Notes: generated by a model from the sequence alone, not told the origin. A stretch of DNA of 64,000 nt from Aurantiochytrium sp. KH105 (GCA_003116975.1 BGKB01000058.1:62001-126000), one strand, 5' to 3'. Positions 12,091-22,470 are shown, numbered from the stretch's first letter. Program-made: numbers and translations.

Positions 12091-13622
12091 CGGCGACTTA
12101 TCTTCGCCCAAATGGCGAGCCGCCTCTGGCTACAGCCATCGCAAGTCGGAGCGGAGCAGTGCGCGTCAGGACGCCTGCGTTGGCCGGCCTGCAGCGTGCG
12201 ACCTCGCGCCAATGTAAGTAAACCAACGCAAAGCAAGCAAGTCCTGTCGATGCAAAGCGAAGGTGCGAGGCGAGCGCGAGTCCGGGTCTCCCTTGCCCGG
12301 CCGGGCCGCGCGCGCCGCCTCTTCCTCCTCCTCTTCCTCTTCCTCTTCACCTTCCTCTTTCAACCGCCTCCCTTCCTCCCGCGGTTTCTTCCTCCATCCC
12401 CTCAGCGCTCCGCACTTCCACTTTCCCACAGCTATCTTTCCGCCACTTCTTCCGGGTGAGGCTGCTTCCTAAAGACTGCGGGGAGGCGTCTCCTTCCTTC
12501 CTTCCTGCTCCCCCTCCTCCCGCGCGCGGCTTGCTTCTTTCTTTCGTTTTTATCTTGCTCTCCCTCGCCTTCACTCTCGCGCGCGGCTGCAGCTGCAGCT
12601 CGCTGTCGCTGCTGAGCCGCTCATGCATGCTACTTGCTTGCTACCTTGCTACCTTGCTTGCCTTTGATATTGCTGTTCCGCCCGTTCCGAATGGGTTGGC
12701 TGCTGTGGTTTGGTTTGTTTCGTTCTTTTTTGTTTTGCTTTGTTTTCTTTTGTTTTGTTTTCTTTTCTGCCGCACGCCCTCGCACGCGTCGCACCGCGTC
12801 GCACCGGCGAGTCGAGACTGAACGGAGAGACGGGCGGCGGTCGCGCACTGCTGCTCATCCCTCGCTAGACCGGTCGATTGGCGGCTTGTTTCGACAGGTC
12901 GATCGTGCGATCATCCAAACATTCATTTTTTCGTCCTTTCATTCGTTCGATCGATCGGTCGATCGTTCGTTCGTTCATTCATTCCTGCATTCCTTCTCTC
13001 TGAGCTGAGCGAGCATTTCCCATTCCCTCGATCCCCGTTCCGAGCGACCAGACGGGCTTGCCTGCCTGCCTCCCTCGCTCTCTCCCTCCCTCGCAGCGGC
13101 GGCGGCAGCGGCGACACAGCGCCGCGGCGGCGGCAGCGTGCGAGGAGCGCGAGCCCGGCAAGAGCAGAGTCTCGCGGCAACCGAGCAAGTAAGCAAGCGC
13201 GCAGAGCGCATCGCCAGCAGAAACAACCTCGCTCTCCAAACCTAAGCAGCTCGCCCGCTCGCTCGCAAGCTAGCTGCAGACCTCGCGGCGGCCGAGCGCG
13301 CGCGAGCAGCCGAGCGGCAGCAACCCCGACCCCGAGCCGCCGCCGACCGCGCGAGACCCGCGCGAGACCGCGGTCCCGGCTCGCCCTCCGGACCGCCCGG
13401 ACCGGCGCATCTCGTCTCATCTCATCTCATCTCGTCTCATCTTCTCCGGAGACGGCAGGCCTCGCGCCCTGCTCGCCTCGCGCGGAGAGCGGCGCGGCGG
13501 CGGCCGCGGGGAAGGAGGTCCCGGCGCGCGGCCTCGGCGAGCTAGCGAGGTCCTCGCGCGTCTCGCCGTCTCGGGACGAAGAGGCGAGCGCAGAGAAGCC
13601 GAGTGGGCATCGCGCTCAGTCA

Positions 13623-13654
13623 TTTCTTTCTTTCTTTCTTTCTTTCTTTCTTTC
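13623..13654. repeat. (TTTC)n microsatellite
   Basis: Eight TTTC units about 570 bp upstream of the 14227 start codon. Confidence 0.95.
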
Positions 13655-14226
13655 GTTCTTACTTTCTCGCCCGAGTCGTCGCGGCCGACCTCGCGCGCGC
13701 ATTCCTGCCTCGAGCGAGCGAGCGAGCGAGCGAACTTGGCGAGTCAGCTTTCTCCTGGTGCGCGCGAGGCAGCGGGCGAGGAGGCGAGGGCGCGAACAAG
13801 AGCTTGGCGAGGAAGCGGGAAGGCGCGCTAGGTTGGCGCGAGCTCGTCGCTGCGTCATTGCCTGAATTGCTCGGTATCGAGCCTCGAGACCAGACTCGAC
13901 CCGGCCTCGACGCAGGCCAGGGCGCAGGACCCGCGAGGTGGAGCGCAGGCCCGTGGACGGCGAGGGGCTCCACTCTTCTCTCCTCTTCTCGCGGCTGGCT
14001 CGCTCGCCACGGCGTGGACGCAGGCGTGGCCGAGGAGGCGCGGGCGCAGGCGTGGGCGGCTATTTAGGGCCTCCGCAACTGCGCCGTCAGACCCACACGA
14101 GCAAACGCGAGCGAGGTCCAGCGAGAAGGAAAAACGTGCAACACCACAGACCCCGCGCGCCGCCCGGGGGCCGCCGCCGACGCGGCCGACCAGCGGCATC
14201 GGCGCCCCGCCAGCAGCGACCCCACG

Positions 14227-16134
14227 ATGGTCGTCAAGTTTAGCGACAACAATGACGACAGCAGCAACAACGACGGCAAGGAGACCAACAACTACAACAA
14301 CAACAACAACAACAACAACAAGGAGCCGAGCCGAGCCGTCAAGATGAAAAACGACCAACCACAAACGAACAAGCGCAGAGGGAGCAGCATTAGCAGCAGC
14401 AGTAGCAGCAGTAGCAGCATGAACCAAAACAGCAAAAACCAAAACAGCAAATCCACCTCCGGCGACGATGCGAGCAACTCCGGAAGGTTCACCAAAGAGG
14501 AACAGGAAATGCTCGTCGACATCATTCGCTCCGACGACGAACTCACAAGATCCTTTCTACACAAAGTCCGCGCAAGACAGTTTCACCGCAAATCATGGAT
14601 GCACGAAATCGCCGTGCGATTCAAACAGCGCAGCGGAACCGACCGCTCGCTCGACGCGGTGCGCCATCACTTCATGCTGCGCCGCGTGGAAAAGGGACAG
14701 CATCTCAACGTTCTCCTCTCGCATGCCGTTCGCTGTACTCGCAAAGAAAAGTGCACAAAGTGCCTTTTGCTTGCCCGCGAACGCGTCGAGACAGGCATCG
14801 CGCGCTGCGGGACACGCTCTTGCACCATTTGCAGTCCAAGTCTTCCCTCCGTATTCGACCCCTTCTCCGCGCAACAAGTCATGCAGCAAGCTGTGTCTGC
14901 AGAGCGATATAATGCGTATCCTACCTCTGCGTCTTCTTCTTCTTCTGCATCCGCATTTGCATCCGAGGGCGTCCCCTCGGCCCCGCGCGTGCCGCCCCCC
15001 TCCATTGCCATGTCGACACCAAACATACTCTCCACCGCAAACCCTCTCGTCCCTCCGCACGAGATGTCACGTTTCGTACAAATGTATCAAGGGGCGCAAG
15101 ACGCCGCCACTGCTGGACTCACGTCTGCCTCTGCTGCCGCCGCAGCAGCGGCGGCGGCGGCAGCGGCGGCCGCCATGCCCTCTTCCTATTCAGGCCTCGC
15201 GTCCACCTTCCCGCTCGACCCCTCTTCGTTAGGAAGTTCGCAGTCCTCGCTGCTCGCGAGCGGGCCCAGTCTTGCGCCCGGCCTCTTTGCCCCGCAAATG
15301 AGTCAAGCGCTTTTTCAGCAGGATCTTGCTCGCGAAGGACGTCTCCCGCAGGAAGTGAGCAATTCCGCGTCTCTCGAGCCTGGTCTCTTGCAGCTTGCAA
15401 AGCTCCACGATGCTCGTCTTCGTGATCACCAGCACGCCTCGTCGCAGCAGCAGCAACAACAAGACACAACGCAACACACGGCGACGTCGAGTCCCTTTTA
15501 CCGTGGCGATGAGGCCCAGCAGCCTGCTGCACTTGCTGCTGCGCCACCGCCTTCGATCGGCTCTATTCTCGCGGGTCTCTCCCAGCAACAAGCTGACGCC
15601 TTACGCGCAGCGCTTTTTCAACAGCAGCAGCAGCAGCAACAGCAGCAACAAGAACAAGAACAACAACAGCTCTTGATCCAGCAACAGCAGCAACGACAAC
15701 TGCAATTGCAACATCTTCAGCAGTTACAGCAGCAACAGCGAGAACAGGAGCAGAGACAACAACAACAGCAACAGCAGCAAGCCCTCGCGAGCACCCAACA
15801 GCCTCAGGCCGCTACCGTTGAAGAGTTTCAGCGAGAACTCACCCGGCACTATGCCCTCCTCGCAGCTGTCAATGGTGGCCAATTGCAACCTTTTCAGACT
15901 GTGAACAACAACATCTCACTCTCGTCCCAGACGAGTAGTCCCGCTTCAGCACCATCACAGAGTACCGTAGGGAACGGGCTCGGTGGACCTGGTGCAAATT
16001 TTGACAACGCTTCATCCAATACATACATGGAAAATCTTCGAAAGATGATGGAAAACCGAAAGCGTGAAAATCCAGAGGCGCTCGCCAACGCCTCTGGTAA
16101 CGACGCCTTCATGAAGCGCTTCCGTGCTAGCTAG
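14227..16134 (+). CDS. Q-rich putative transcription factor/coactivator with SANT-like and TAZ-like region
   Basis: A 635-aa single-exon frame. Residues 1-85 are Asn/Ser-rich low complexity (an AAC repeat encodes the Asn run at 24-31). Residues about 87-153 look like a helical SANT/Myb-like module: GRFTKEEQEMLVDIIRSDD, conserved-looking Trp124, then RHHFMLRR. Directly after it is a zinc-binding-like cluster: H166, C170, C176, C179, then C194, C199, C202. The first four match the HCCC site of TAZ fingers; the second site keeps three Cys but has no His at the expected place. The rest is poly-Ala (near 305-316) and long Gln tracts (about 435-540), as in eukaryotic activation domains. Context: it borders desert 1 with a TATTTAGG box about 165 bp upstream. 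Nuclear transcription role is inferred; the specific family is unproven. Confidence 0.8.
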   Translation: MVVKFSDNNDDSSNNDGKETNNYNNNNNNNNKEPSRAVKMKNDQPQTNKRRGSSISSSSSSSSSMNQNSKNQNSKSTSGDDASNSGRFTKEEQEMLVDIIRSDDELTRSFLHKVRARQFHRKSWMHEIAVRFKQRSGTDRSLDAVRHHFMLRRVEKGQHLNVLLSHAVRCTRKEKCTKCLLLARERVETGIARCGTRSCTICSPSLPSVFDPFSAQQVMQQAVSAERYNAYPTSASSSSSASAFASEGVPSAPRVPPPSIAMSTPNILSTANPLVPPHEMSRFVQMYQGAQDAATAGLTSASAAAAAAAAAAAAAAMPSSYSGLASTFPLDPSSLGSSQSSLLASGPSLAPGLFAPQMSQALFQQDLAREGRLPQEVSNSASLEPGLLQLAKLHDARLRDHQHASSQQQQQQDTTQHTATSSPFYRGDEAQQPAALAAAPPPSIGSILAGLSQQQADALRAALFQQQQQQQQQQQEQEQQQLLIQQQQQRQLQLQHLQQLQQQQREQEQRQQQQQQQQALASTQQPQAATVEEFQRELTRHYALLAAVNGGQLQPFQTVNNNISLSSQTSSPASAPSQSTVGNGLGGPGANFDNASSNTYMENLRKMMENRKRENPEALANASGNDAFMKRFRAS

Positions 16135-16140
16135 AATAAA
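16135..16140 (+). terminator. AATAAA poly(A) signal
   Basis: AATAAA abuts the TAG stop codon of the preceding gene with no spacing, implying a very short 3' UTR unless another signal is used. Confidence 0.5.
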
Positions 16141-17046
16141 CAAAAGGCCCTGTTTTGGGAGCATGTGATAACAATTGACGCTATCTGTCCACCATGAACA
16201 AGAAACTTTCTCCCTCTCCGCACTCTACTATTCACCGTCGTTGCCAGAAAATCTACGGTCAAATCCCGCCCGAGGAATTGCAGGCCCTCTCGAGTCGAGT
16301 CAAGTCGAGTCGCAACTTGAAATCTGGCACTGCACTTTTGGCATGGATGACTCACATAGATTGTGACGCGCAAAATTCGCGACGGTAAACCTCTCGCTGA
16401 GAAGTTTTTCTCGCGATTTCGATGTGGCCAAATTTAGCGGACCTAGTGCGCCTTGCTTGGTGGGAGAGTAGTATGCAGAGGACCCGTGAGGACAAGGGGA
16501 GGGGTGATATAGAAAAATCCGGCCGCATAGCATGCAAAAATCGGAAAGTCCTTTCTCTATAGCAAGAGTGTGCAATGAGTCGACCATCAAAATTACAACC
16601 AAGGTCGCCCTCTGTGGCAAGGGTGTAGAATGGTTCCATCTTCTGCAGTAAAGGGGTGGAGAGGAGAATGAGCCCGAGATTCGACGAAGTACAGCTGATG
16701 CAGTAGAAAGGGTCGTGCAGGGGTACTGCAACTGCAAGAAGGAAACGTTTCTGCACAAATAACTTCGTTCAAGCAGATTCGGCAGTGGTAGCACGGCTCA
16801 AAAGAATTGTCTTCACGGGTCTCGGAAAGCGTTCTCATCATCCTTGCTGTAAATTTTATTGCTGCTGTCTGACGAAGTGCAGCCCTGCTTGGCGGCTGGT
16901 TTGTGCCTCAGAAATTCATGGTCGCTTTGCACGCGCGTCTTGACGCGCGTCGCTGTTCCCGGCCATCGCGTTTGTGTGCGTTTATTGCAAAGACGGCCCA
17001 TTCGCCTCTGCTACTGACGCCGGCGCAACGCTCGTGGTGCCTGGCG
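16135..17046. other. Intergenic, no supportable gene
   Basis: About 0.9 kb with visibly lower GC than its surroundings. Short minus-strand frames (for example 16300-16794 and 16593-16841) are Cys/Ser-rich, overlap in different frames and show no domain. A GAGTC-type run lies at 16291-16313 and resembles one at 3107-3130. Confidence 0.55.
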
Positions 17047-17460
17047 TCACACAGCTCGATACTTCCTGCGTGCTCTGCGACGCGGAGATGTTGCAAGGGA
17101 ATTAAGCGCTCTAGCTCCTTGCAATGCCCTCAGTGCCTCCATCACTGAATGTATCCCAGATGAACGAGTCTCGGATAGGTCGTTTATGGCTGACGCGGAC
17201 TTATCTGCAAGGGCGCAACGTTCAGCCTGTAAGCTCTGCGTTGCCTGCTTAATCTGTCGCAGCTCTCGCGCGCGATTCGCTTGCTGCTTGGCATTCAGAA
17301 GTAAGCCATCAGGGTCAAGCGTATGCTGTTGATGCAATCTGGGACAGTCAGGCCCGTAGGGTCTCACTTGCGTGCTCTGTCGGTGTCCACTTACAATGGG
17401 AATGATCGGGCGAGGAAGATCAGGCCCCCCACTCTTGTCTAATTTTTTTAAGATAAACAT
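17047..17460 (-). CDS. Possible 3' exon or small coiled-coil ORF
   Basis: A 137-codon minus-strand frame that overlaps the end of the 17448-19226 gene by 13 bp in another frame. The C-terminal half (NAKQQANRARELRQIKQ ... RALADKSASAIND-like, to SPRRRARRKYRAV) is a convincing charged helix/coiled coil. Since the neighbouring gene also ends in coiled coil, this could be its spliced 3' exon. Inside the frame sits a canonical-looking intron, GTAAGT (17394-17389) to TGTCCCAG (ending 17339), 56 nt long. However, joining across it does not give an open frame, so I could not build a consistent model. It may be a separate small gene or an untranslated region. Confidence 0.3.
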   Translation of the reverse strand: MFILKKLDKSGGPDLPRPIIPIVSGHRQSTQVRPYGPDCPRLHQQHTLDPDGLLLNAKQQANRARELRQIKQATQSLQAERCALADKSASAINDLSETRSSGIHSVMEALRALQGARALNSLATSPRRRARRKYRAV

Positions 17461-19226
17461 GGAGATTCGTCGTTTGGCAGAAGGTCAGCGGCGTGCCGTA
17501 GTTGCTCCGAGAGATCTGATAAAGTCTGCGCCGACACTGAAATTTCCTCGCGAAGCTGCTGCACCTGATTGACCTCAGAGGGTTTGTTGATCTGGGCCAG
17601 AAGCGATCTCGCCTCACGGGCCATCGCAAACATCTCAACCAGCTTCGCAGAAACATCGGTAGCCAGAGAGCGACTCCGAGATGTGAGTTCGGCATCCTGC
17701 AACGCTAAATCCTGCTCGATGGTACTTTCGTTCTCGTTCTCGTCCTCGTCGATGGAATGATTATCCAGACAATGGTCGTCGCCAGAGATGCTGGCGTCAG
17801 CACCGCCTTCCTGTCGTTGTGGTTTCTTTAAGATCATGAGCGATGCTTCTCTAGAACGACGTTGCATGGAAACAGTGGCCGCAACATTGCAGGAGTGCAG
17901 TTGGGACCCATCGGAGGGATTAAATCGTACGAAAAGGAGCGCAACATATGGTGCGTTACTGAATTGAACCTTCAAGACCACAACATCACACCCACAAGAC
18001 TCATGCTGAGCCCGTTTCCTTTTGGTGCCCATCTTCACTCGCAGTTGATAATCCGCTGCCAGTGGCTTCGCGGAGAAGCCTGCTTGCCGACCGGCCCAGG
18101 CTTCAGCAATGTCAACGAGGGCCTGTGCTGCTTCGAACCCCTTGCGTACGACGTCGAAGTCGAGCGCTTCATTGCTTCCATTCTTCGCAAAGCTAGCAAA
18201 ATCTGTAATCGCCTTCACGCCATGGAGCAGCTGATTCATCGCCTCATCTACGGCCGCTCGAGAGGCAAGGAGCGGCCTTGAGGCGATTTTCCCCGTAGAA
18301 TCACCTTCCGTGGGGTGCTGTTGTTCATTCGCAGGAGGAAGAGAACCACTACGGCATACATCGGGCTCCGCTGCTGCAAGAGACGTGGAGGAGTCGTCTG
18401 CTCTGGGTTCGGGTGGCGTGCCATGCAAGCTCGACACTTCTCCTGAGTCCAATGCTGAGCAGATACATTGAAGAAGCCCGCCTTTCGCAATCACATTTGC
18501 CACCGCAACTCGACGAGCATTCTTCTTTTCATCAAGCCAGACCATGTGGGGCCGGGAAAAGGCAACTTTGCGAGTGCGGTTAGTGTACTCGAGGAGACCG
18601 AGGATCTGCTTAAGGTCGTGCAGCTGAACCATAGCAAGACGATGTTTGGATCCACGTGACATACCTCCATCTTCTTGCCGAGATCGCTTCACACGACATG
18701 ACCAGCGCTCAGTCCACGTAGTAAGGGGAGCATCGGCTTGTACTGCCCGGTCAAGGTCAGCCTCAGCCTTCTTGATAATTTTGCTTTTATGCAGTGATTT
18801 GGGCCATGTGTCTGCGGTGCGCCATCCTTGATCTTCGACGAGAATGGATGGGATTGGCTTGGCTTGGTCCCGGAACGCGCTGAGGATAACGCGTGCAGCC
18901 ACAGCGAAGCCGTTTTGAGGTGCACGGCCTTCAGAGGAAACATCGTTTAAGGTCGCCAGAAAGGTAAAGAAGCCTCTGCCAGGCTTTGCTTCCCGTCCAC
19001 AACCTTGAGACATTGTGCTCTTCACATTGAGAAGCTTGAGGACTTCATCTGCATCAGCAAGAGTTTTGAAGACCAGGACCTCAGCGCCCCCCTCGAATCT
19101 ATTTTTTCTACCGCGGTACATTGCGCGTGAGCGAACTGCGTCGAAGATGTGCTCATCTGGATGCCTCTCTCGTTCAGGTAGCACCTGTCGATCGCAAGCT
19201 TCGCTTGCTCCTCCCGTGGTAGTCAT
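17448..19226 (-). CDS. Unrecognised 592-aa protein, nuclear-like, C-terminal coiled coil
   Basis: A long minus-strand frame from ATG 19226 to TAA 17448. I recognise no family. The N-terminal third (about 40-250) looks folded, with patches such as GGAEVLVFKTLADADEVL, RGFFTFLATLNDV and WRTADTWPKSLHKSK. Basic patches (KRSRQ, GTKRKRAQ) suggest nuclear localisation. The middle (about 290-340) is low complexity. The last 120 residues are acidic (EDENENEST) then heptad-like coiled coil ending SEQLRHAADLLP. Base composition is lower in GC and codon choice less C/G-ending than in flanking housekeeping genes, so relaxed selection or a different origin is possible. Divergent from the glucosyltransferase at 20050. 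The 3' end may continue in a further exon (17047-17460). Confidence 0.65.
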   Translation of the reverse strand: MTTTGGASEACDRQVLPERERHPDEHIFDAVRSRAMYRGRKNRFEGGAEVLVFKTLADADEVLKLLNVKSTMSQGCGREAKPGRGFFTFLATLNDVSSEGRAPQNGFAVAARVILSAFRDQAKPIPSILVEDQGWRTADTWPKSLHKSKIIKKAEADLDRAVQADAPLTTWTERWSCRVKRSRQEDGGMSRGSKHRLAMVQLHDLKQILGLLEYTNRTRKVAFSRPHMVWLDEKKNARRVAVANVIAKGGLLQCICSALDSGEVSSLHGTPPEPRADDSSTSLAAAEPDVCRSGSLPPANEQQHPTEGDSTGKIASRPLLASRAAVDEAMNQLLHGVKAITDFASFAKNGSNEALDFDVVRKGFEAAQALVDIAEAWAGRQAGFSAKPLAADYQLRVKMGTKRKRAQHESCGCDVVVLKVQFSNAPYVALLFVRFNPSDGSQLHSCNVAATVSMQRRSREASLMILKKPQRQEGGADASISGDDHCLDNHSIDEDENENESTIEQDLALQDAELTSRSRSLATDVSAKLVEMFAMAREARSLLAQINKPSEVNQVQQLREEISVSAQTLSDLSEQLRHAADLLPNDESPCLS

Positions 19227-20049
19227 CGACGGGAAAAAAGGTGCTCAACGTTCTGAGCCTGGCTCAATCCGTAGAGTCGCCTGCTGAGGTCGAATGCGCG
19301 CGGGGAAGGGCACAAGCACGTGCACGTAGATAGCCTTCTCCGCAGAGATGAAGCAACACTGACTTTGGCGACGGCAACGAGAGCGAAGCGTGGAGAGGAG
19401 GTCGAAGCGACGACCCAACAAAATGGCTAACTGTAAAGGAAGGCAGCTGCTCACAAAGGCGATGCGCACAAACACGCAGTCTCACGCACAGCTTCCCCGC
19501 CCGGTCAAGCTGCCGTTGCAGCACGCCGACACGCGCGGCCGCGCACAGACGGCTCCAAGCCACGCGTGCAATCGCTATCTGCTCTCCCTCCGCCTGCTCC
19601 AGCATGCTGCGGCCCTGGCCGACCACCATCACCTGAGTTGCGTCGCGAATGATCCCTGCCATCAGCAGCAGAGATCCTCCACATCCTCGTGTTCGTTCTG
19701 TTCTCATCAGCCAGGCCCAACTCGCAATGTCCCACCATGCACGCTGCTCGCAGGCCAGACCTCGAAGGCGCCTCGCGCTCCATCCTCGAAGGATCCCGGA
19801 GGTCCCCGAGGCGAGGCCGCCTCGCCTCGCCTCGCCCCGCCTCGCCTCGAGCAAGAAGGCGCTCTCGATCGATCTCTCCGCGCGACGCTGCGCGCCGGCG
19901 ACCGCGACCGCCGCGTCGGTCCCGCGCGACCTGGCACATTTGGCGCCGCGATCGTTGGCGTCGATCGGTCGCATCGTCGCATCGTCCTCGCCCGCGCGGA
20001 GGGCCAGGCCCGGCAGAAGCTTGACGCCGGCGCGCGAGGGCGAGCCGCC
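19227..20049. other. Divergent intergenic region
   Basis: Lies between the start codons of the 17448-19226 gene (-) and the glucosyltransferase (+), so it should hold both promoters. The plus frame is open back to an ATG at 19390, but that stretch translates to basic Ser/Arg-rich sequence unlike any glycosyltransferase, so I treat it as 5' UTR or promoter. A GCCTCGCCTC run occurs near 19807-19850. Confidence 0.55.
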
Positions 20050-22350
20050 ATGCCGCGGCAGCTGGACGAGCGCCTCAAGGGGCTGAGCATGGACACCATC
20101 CTGGCCAGCGACGACGAGGCCGACGTGGACTGGCGGCCGCGCGGCGGACGCGCGCGGTCGACCTCGCGTGACGCTGAGGCCGACGGCGCCACGCGGGGAC
20201 GCGCGGCAGCACCGGCGGCAGGGCCCTCCGCCAAGCACGAGCCAGCGCAGCGGCAGCGGCAGCGGCAACGCGAGGCGCCCAGGCAGGGCAAGCCGTGCGC
20301 CCTCCTCGTCACGATAGGGTCTCGCGGAGACCTCAACCCCTTTCTCGCACTCGGCGAGGAACTCACTGCGCGAGGCTACCATGTGCGCATCGCCACGCAT
20401 GCTGCCTTCGCCAACGTCGTGCAGCGCTATGGGTTCGAGTTCTGGAAAATTGCAGGCGACCCCAAGGTCCTCATGGAGCTCATGAGCTCCTCTGTGTCCT
20501 TTTCCAGCCCCAACTTTGTCGTACGCAACTACACCCTCTTCCGCGCCATCATGAAGGGGATCTTTGACGACATGTACGCGTGCGTTCAGACGCCACCTGC
20601 AAATGCCCATTTCGCGCTCATTGTTGCAAATCCAGTGTCACACTGTGGCGTCCATCTCGCCGAGTACCTGCGTATTCCCGTCTTCATGCTCTTTACGATG
20701 CCCTGGACCCGCTCGCGCGACTTTCCTTTCCCACTCTATCTTTCGGCCGCCAACGACAAGGCTGCGCCCTCTGTCTTTAATCCTTCTTCCTACGGTCTCT
20801 TTGAGACCGCTACATGGTTTTCAATCAAGGATCACGTCAACCACTTTCGCGCCAAGCAGCTCGGACTTCCGGCCAAGGCATTTTACGAGTCCGAGGCCGC
20901 CAGCTCCAACATCAATGTTAATGGGCGCAAGGTGCCCTTTCTCTACTGCTGGAGCTCCCTTATTATCCCCAAGCCTCGAGACTGGGGCTGCCATATCATG
21001 ATCAGTGGCTACCTCATGACCAAGAGCGACCGTCTCGCGCTTCTCAGAAGCCACAACGAGCTTTCCGCTTCGCACGGGCCGTCCAAGGTCGATGGTTTCC
21101 ACACCTCTCCTCAACTTGACGCTTTTCTCGCGCGAGCGCGCGCACTCGATGACAGGGGTCCTCTTTACATTGGCTTTGGATCTATCAACGCCCCTGAGGG
21201 CGAGTTTCGCAAATTGGTGGCTTGCATCGTTCAAGCTCTCCATCGTCTCGCATGCCTCCGCCACGTAGATGGCACGTCCTGGGGATTGCCTGGCGCGCGC
21301 GCCGTCATTTTCCAGTGTCTGCATCACGCCAATATCGTCGAGCAAGAGCTCGCCAACCCTCGCAACATGTGCACCGTCCCTGCCCACGGTGACGTGCTTT
21401 TTGATGCCTTTCGTCCCCTTCTCGCAACAGCAGCTCCTCCTCCTCCTCCTCCAGCATCCAATCTTCGCAAAACGCAGTCGGCCTCACCGCGGTCAGGCTC
21501 GGTATCCATCATGCAAAAACTTGCGCAGGGTTTTACAACTCGCGCTCACACCCCGACACCAGCGTCTGATGCATCGTCGCAATCACAAACTCAGGATGAA
21601 AGCAAAGATGACCCAGCGCTGCGAGAGAGCCATGACGAAACGAACATCGCAATGGAGCCCATCTACAACGACAAAGCGACGCATCCGCCAAGTCCACCGG
21701 CACAGGAATCATTACATGAACCTTACGAAGACGAGGACAACGACAAACAAACACCAACAAACCCAAGTGTCATCACTCTCCAAGAGGCAGAGGCCGCTTG
21801 GGCGGCACTCGGTAGCAACACCATAGTCATTCAGGAGGCACGTCACAGCGAACTCTTTCCCCAATGCTCCGCAATCATGCACCATGGTGGTGCGGGAACC
21901 TTCATGACGAGCGCGTACGCCGGCACGGCGCAAATTCCTGTCCCGTTTTTTGGCGACCAATTTCTATGGGCGAGTGTGGTGGACCGATTGAAGATTGGCG
22001 CTGCCGTGCCTGCGGCGAGAGCCAAGACCCGAGCCATGGTACTTGCCATTCGCAAAGCCCTTGCGTCCAATACTGCCGCACGTGCAGACCAGCTCGGCAA
22101 GGATCTTCGCAAAGAGCTTCTCCACGACGAGACAACGGGACCTCGCCGCGCAGTCGATGCCATCGAAGCTTGGATGAACCATGAGCACGGTGGATTTGAT
22201 CTCGACCTTTACGGCTCTTCGTCCCCTCTACCCGCGCCTGCCATGGCTCAGTTCAAGTCTACGACCGCTTTGCTCAAACCCGCGGCATCCAAATACCGAG
22301 GTTGCACGGGTCCTGCTTTCGAGTCTGTCCCTAGCTGTCAGATGCAATGA
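20050..22350 (+). CDS. Sterol 3-beta-glucosyltransferase-like UDP-glycosyltransferase
   Basis: A 766-aa enzyme predicted to move a sugar from a UDP-sugar to a sterol or similar lipid. The N-terminal acceptor domain opens with TIGSRGDLNPFLALGEEL (about 88-105), the hallmark of the GT28/UGT80-ATG26 group, followed by ATHAAFANVVQRYGFEFW and IAGDPKVLME. The C-terminal nucleotide-sugar domain carries HHGGAGTFMTSAYAGTAQIP (starting residue 611) and FFGDQFLWASVV. Between the two halves of the C-terminal domain sits a roughly 110-residue low-complexity insert (about 459-572, proline then Ser/Gln/Asp-rich) not typical of the family. No PH or GRAM domain as in fungal Atg26. Start chosen at 20050 because everything upstream is unlike the family. 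Convergent with the next gene: stop codons are 120 bp apart. Confidence 0.88.
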   Translation: MPRQLDERLKGLSMDTILASDDEADVDWRPRGGRARSTSRDAEADGATRGRAAAPAAGPSAKHEPAQRQRQRQREAPRQGKPCALLVTIGSRGDLNPFLALGEELTARGYHVRIATHAAFANVVQRYGFEFWKIAGDPKVLMELMSSSVSFSSPNFVVRNYTLFRAIMKGIFDDMYACVQTPPANAHFALIVANPVSHCGVHLAEYLRIPVFMLFTMPWTRSRDFPFPLYLSAANDKAAPSVFNPSSYGLFETATWFSIKDHVNHFRAKQLGLPAKAFYESEAASSNINVNGRKVPFLYCWSSLIIPKPRDWGCHIMISGYLMTKSDRLALLRSHNELSASHGPSKVDGFHTSPQLDAFLARARALDDRGPLYIGFGSINAPEGEFRKLVACIVQALHRLACLRHVDGTSWGLPGARAVIFQCLHHANIVEQELANPRNMCTVPAHGDVLFDAFRPLLATAAPPPPPPASNLRKTQSASPRSGSVSIMQKLAQGFTTRAHTPTPASDASSQSQTQDESKDDPALRESHDETNIAMEPIYNDKATHPPSPPAQESLHEPYEDEDNDKQTPTNPSVITLQEAEAAWAALGSNTIVIQEARHSELFPQCSAIMHHGGAGTFMTSAYAGTAQIPVPFFGDQFLWASVVDRLKIGAAVPAARAKTRAMVLAIRKALASNTAARADQLGKDLRKELLHDETTGPRRAVDAIEAWMNHEHGGFDLDLYGSSSPLPAPAMAQFKSTTALLKPAASKYRGCTGPAFESVPSCQMQ

Positions 22351-22470
22351 TCATAAGATATTCAATTTTACACTAGAATTTTCGCTATTCATACCGCAAA
22401 GGTCGATCGAGCTTCTTGAACTTCTCGCTACTTTCACGTTTGTTTGTGTCGACCTTGAAGAACGATCTCA

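Larger units (their letters stand above)
1670..14226. other. Gene desert 1, microsatellite-rich
   Basis: About 12.5 kb in which I can support no gene. Open frames exist on both strands (up to roughly 400 codons near 6.0-7.3 kb), but their translations are Arg/Ala/Ser/Pro-rich without folded domains, they overlap in several frames at once, and they track runs such as CTGG, CTTG, CGCT, GACC and TTTC. These are expected by chance at high GC. The block holds many short tandem runs, CATGCATG tracts, a palindromic CTGCAG run and homopyrimidine stretches. The first 500-900 bp probably carry the promoter of the minus-strand gene at 1-1669. The last few hundred bases lead into the gene at 14227, where a TATTTAGG box lies near 14063. 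No tRNA or rRNA gene was seen. Confidence 0.7.

Noticed and set aside
19264-20610. Minus-strand frame of 448 codons
   Set aside because: Antisense to the glucosyltransferase N-terminus and the divergent promoter; no domain.
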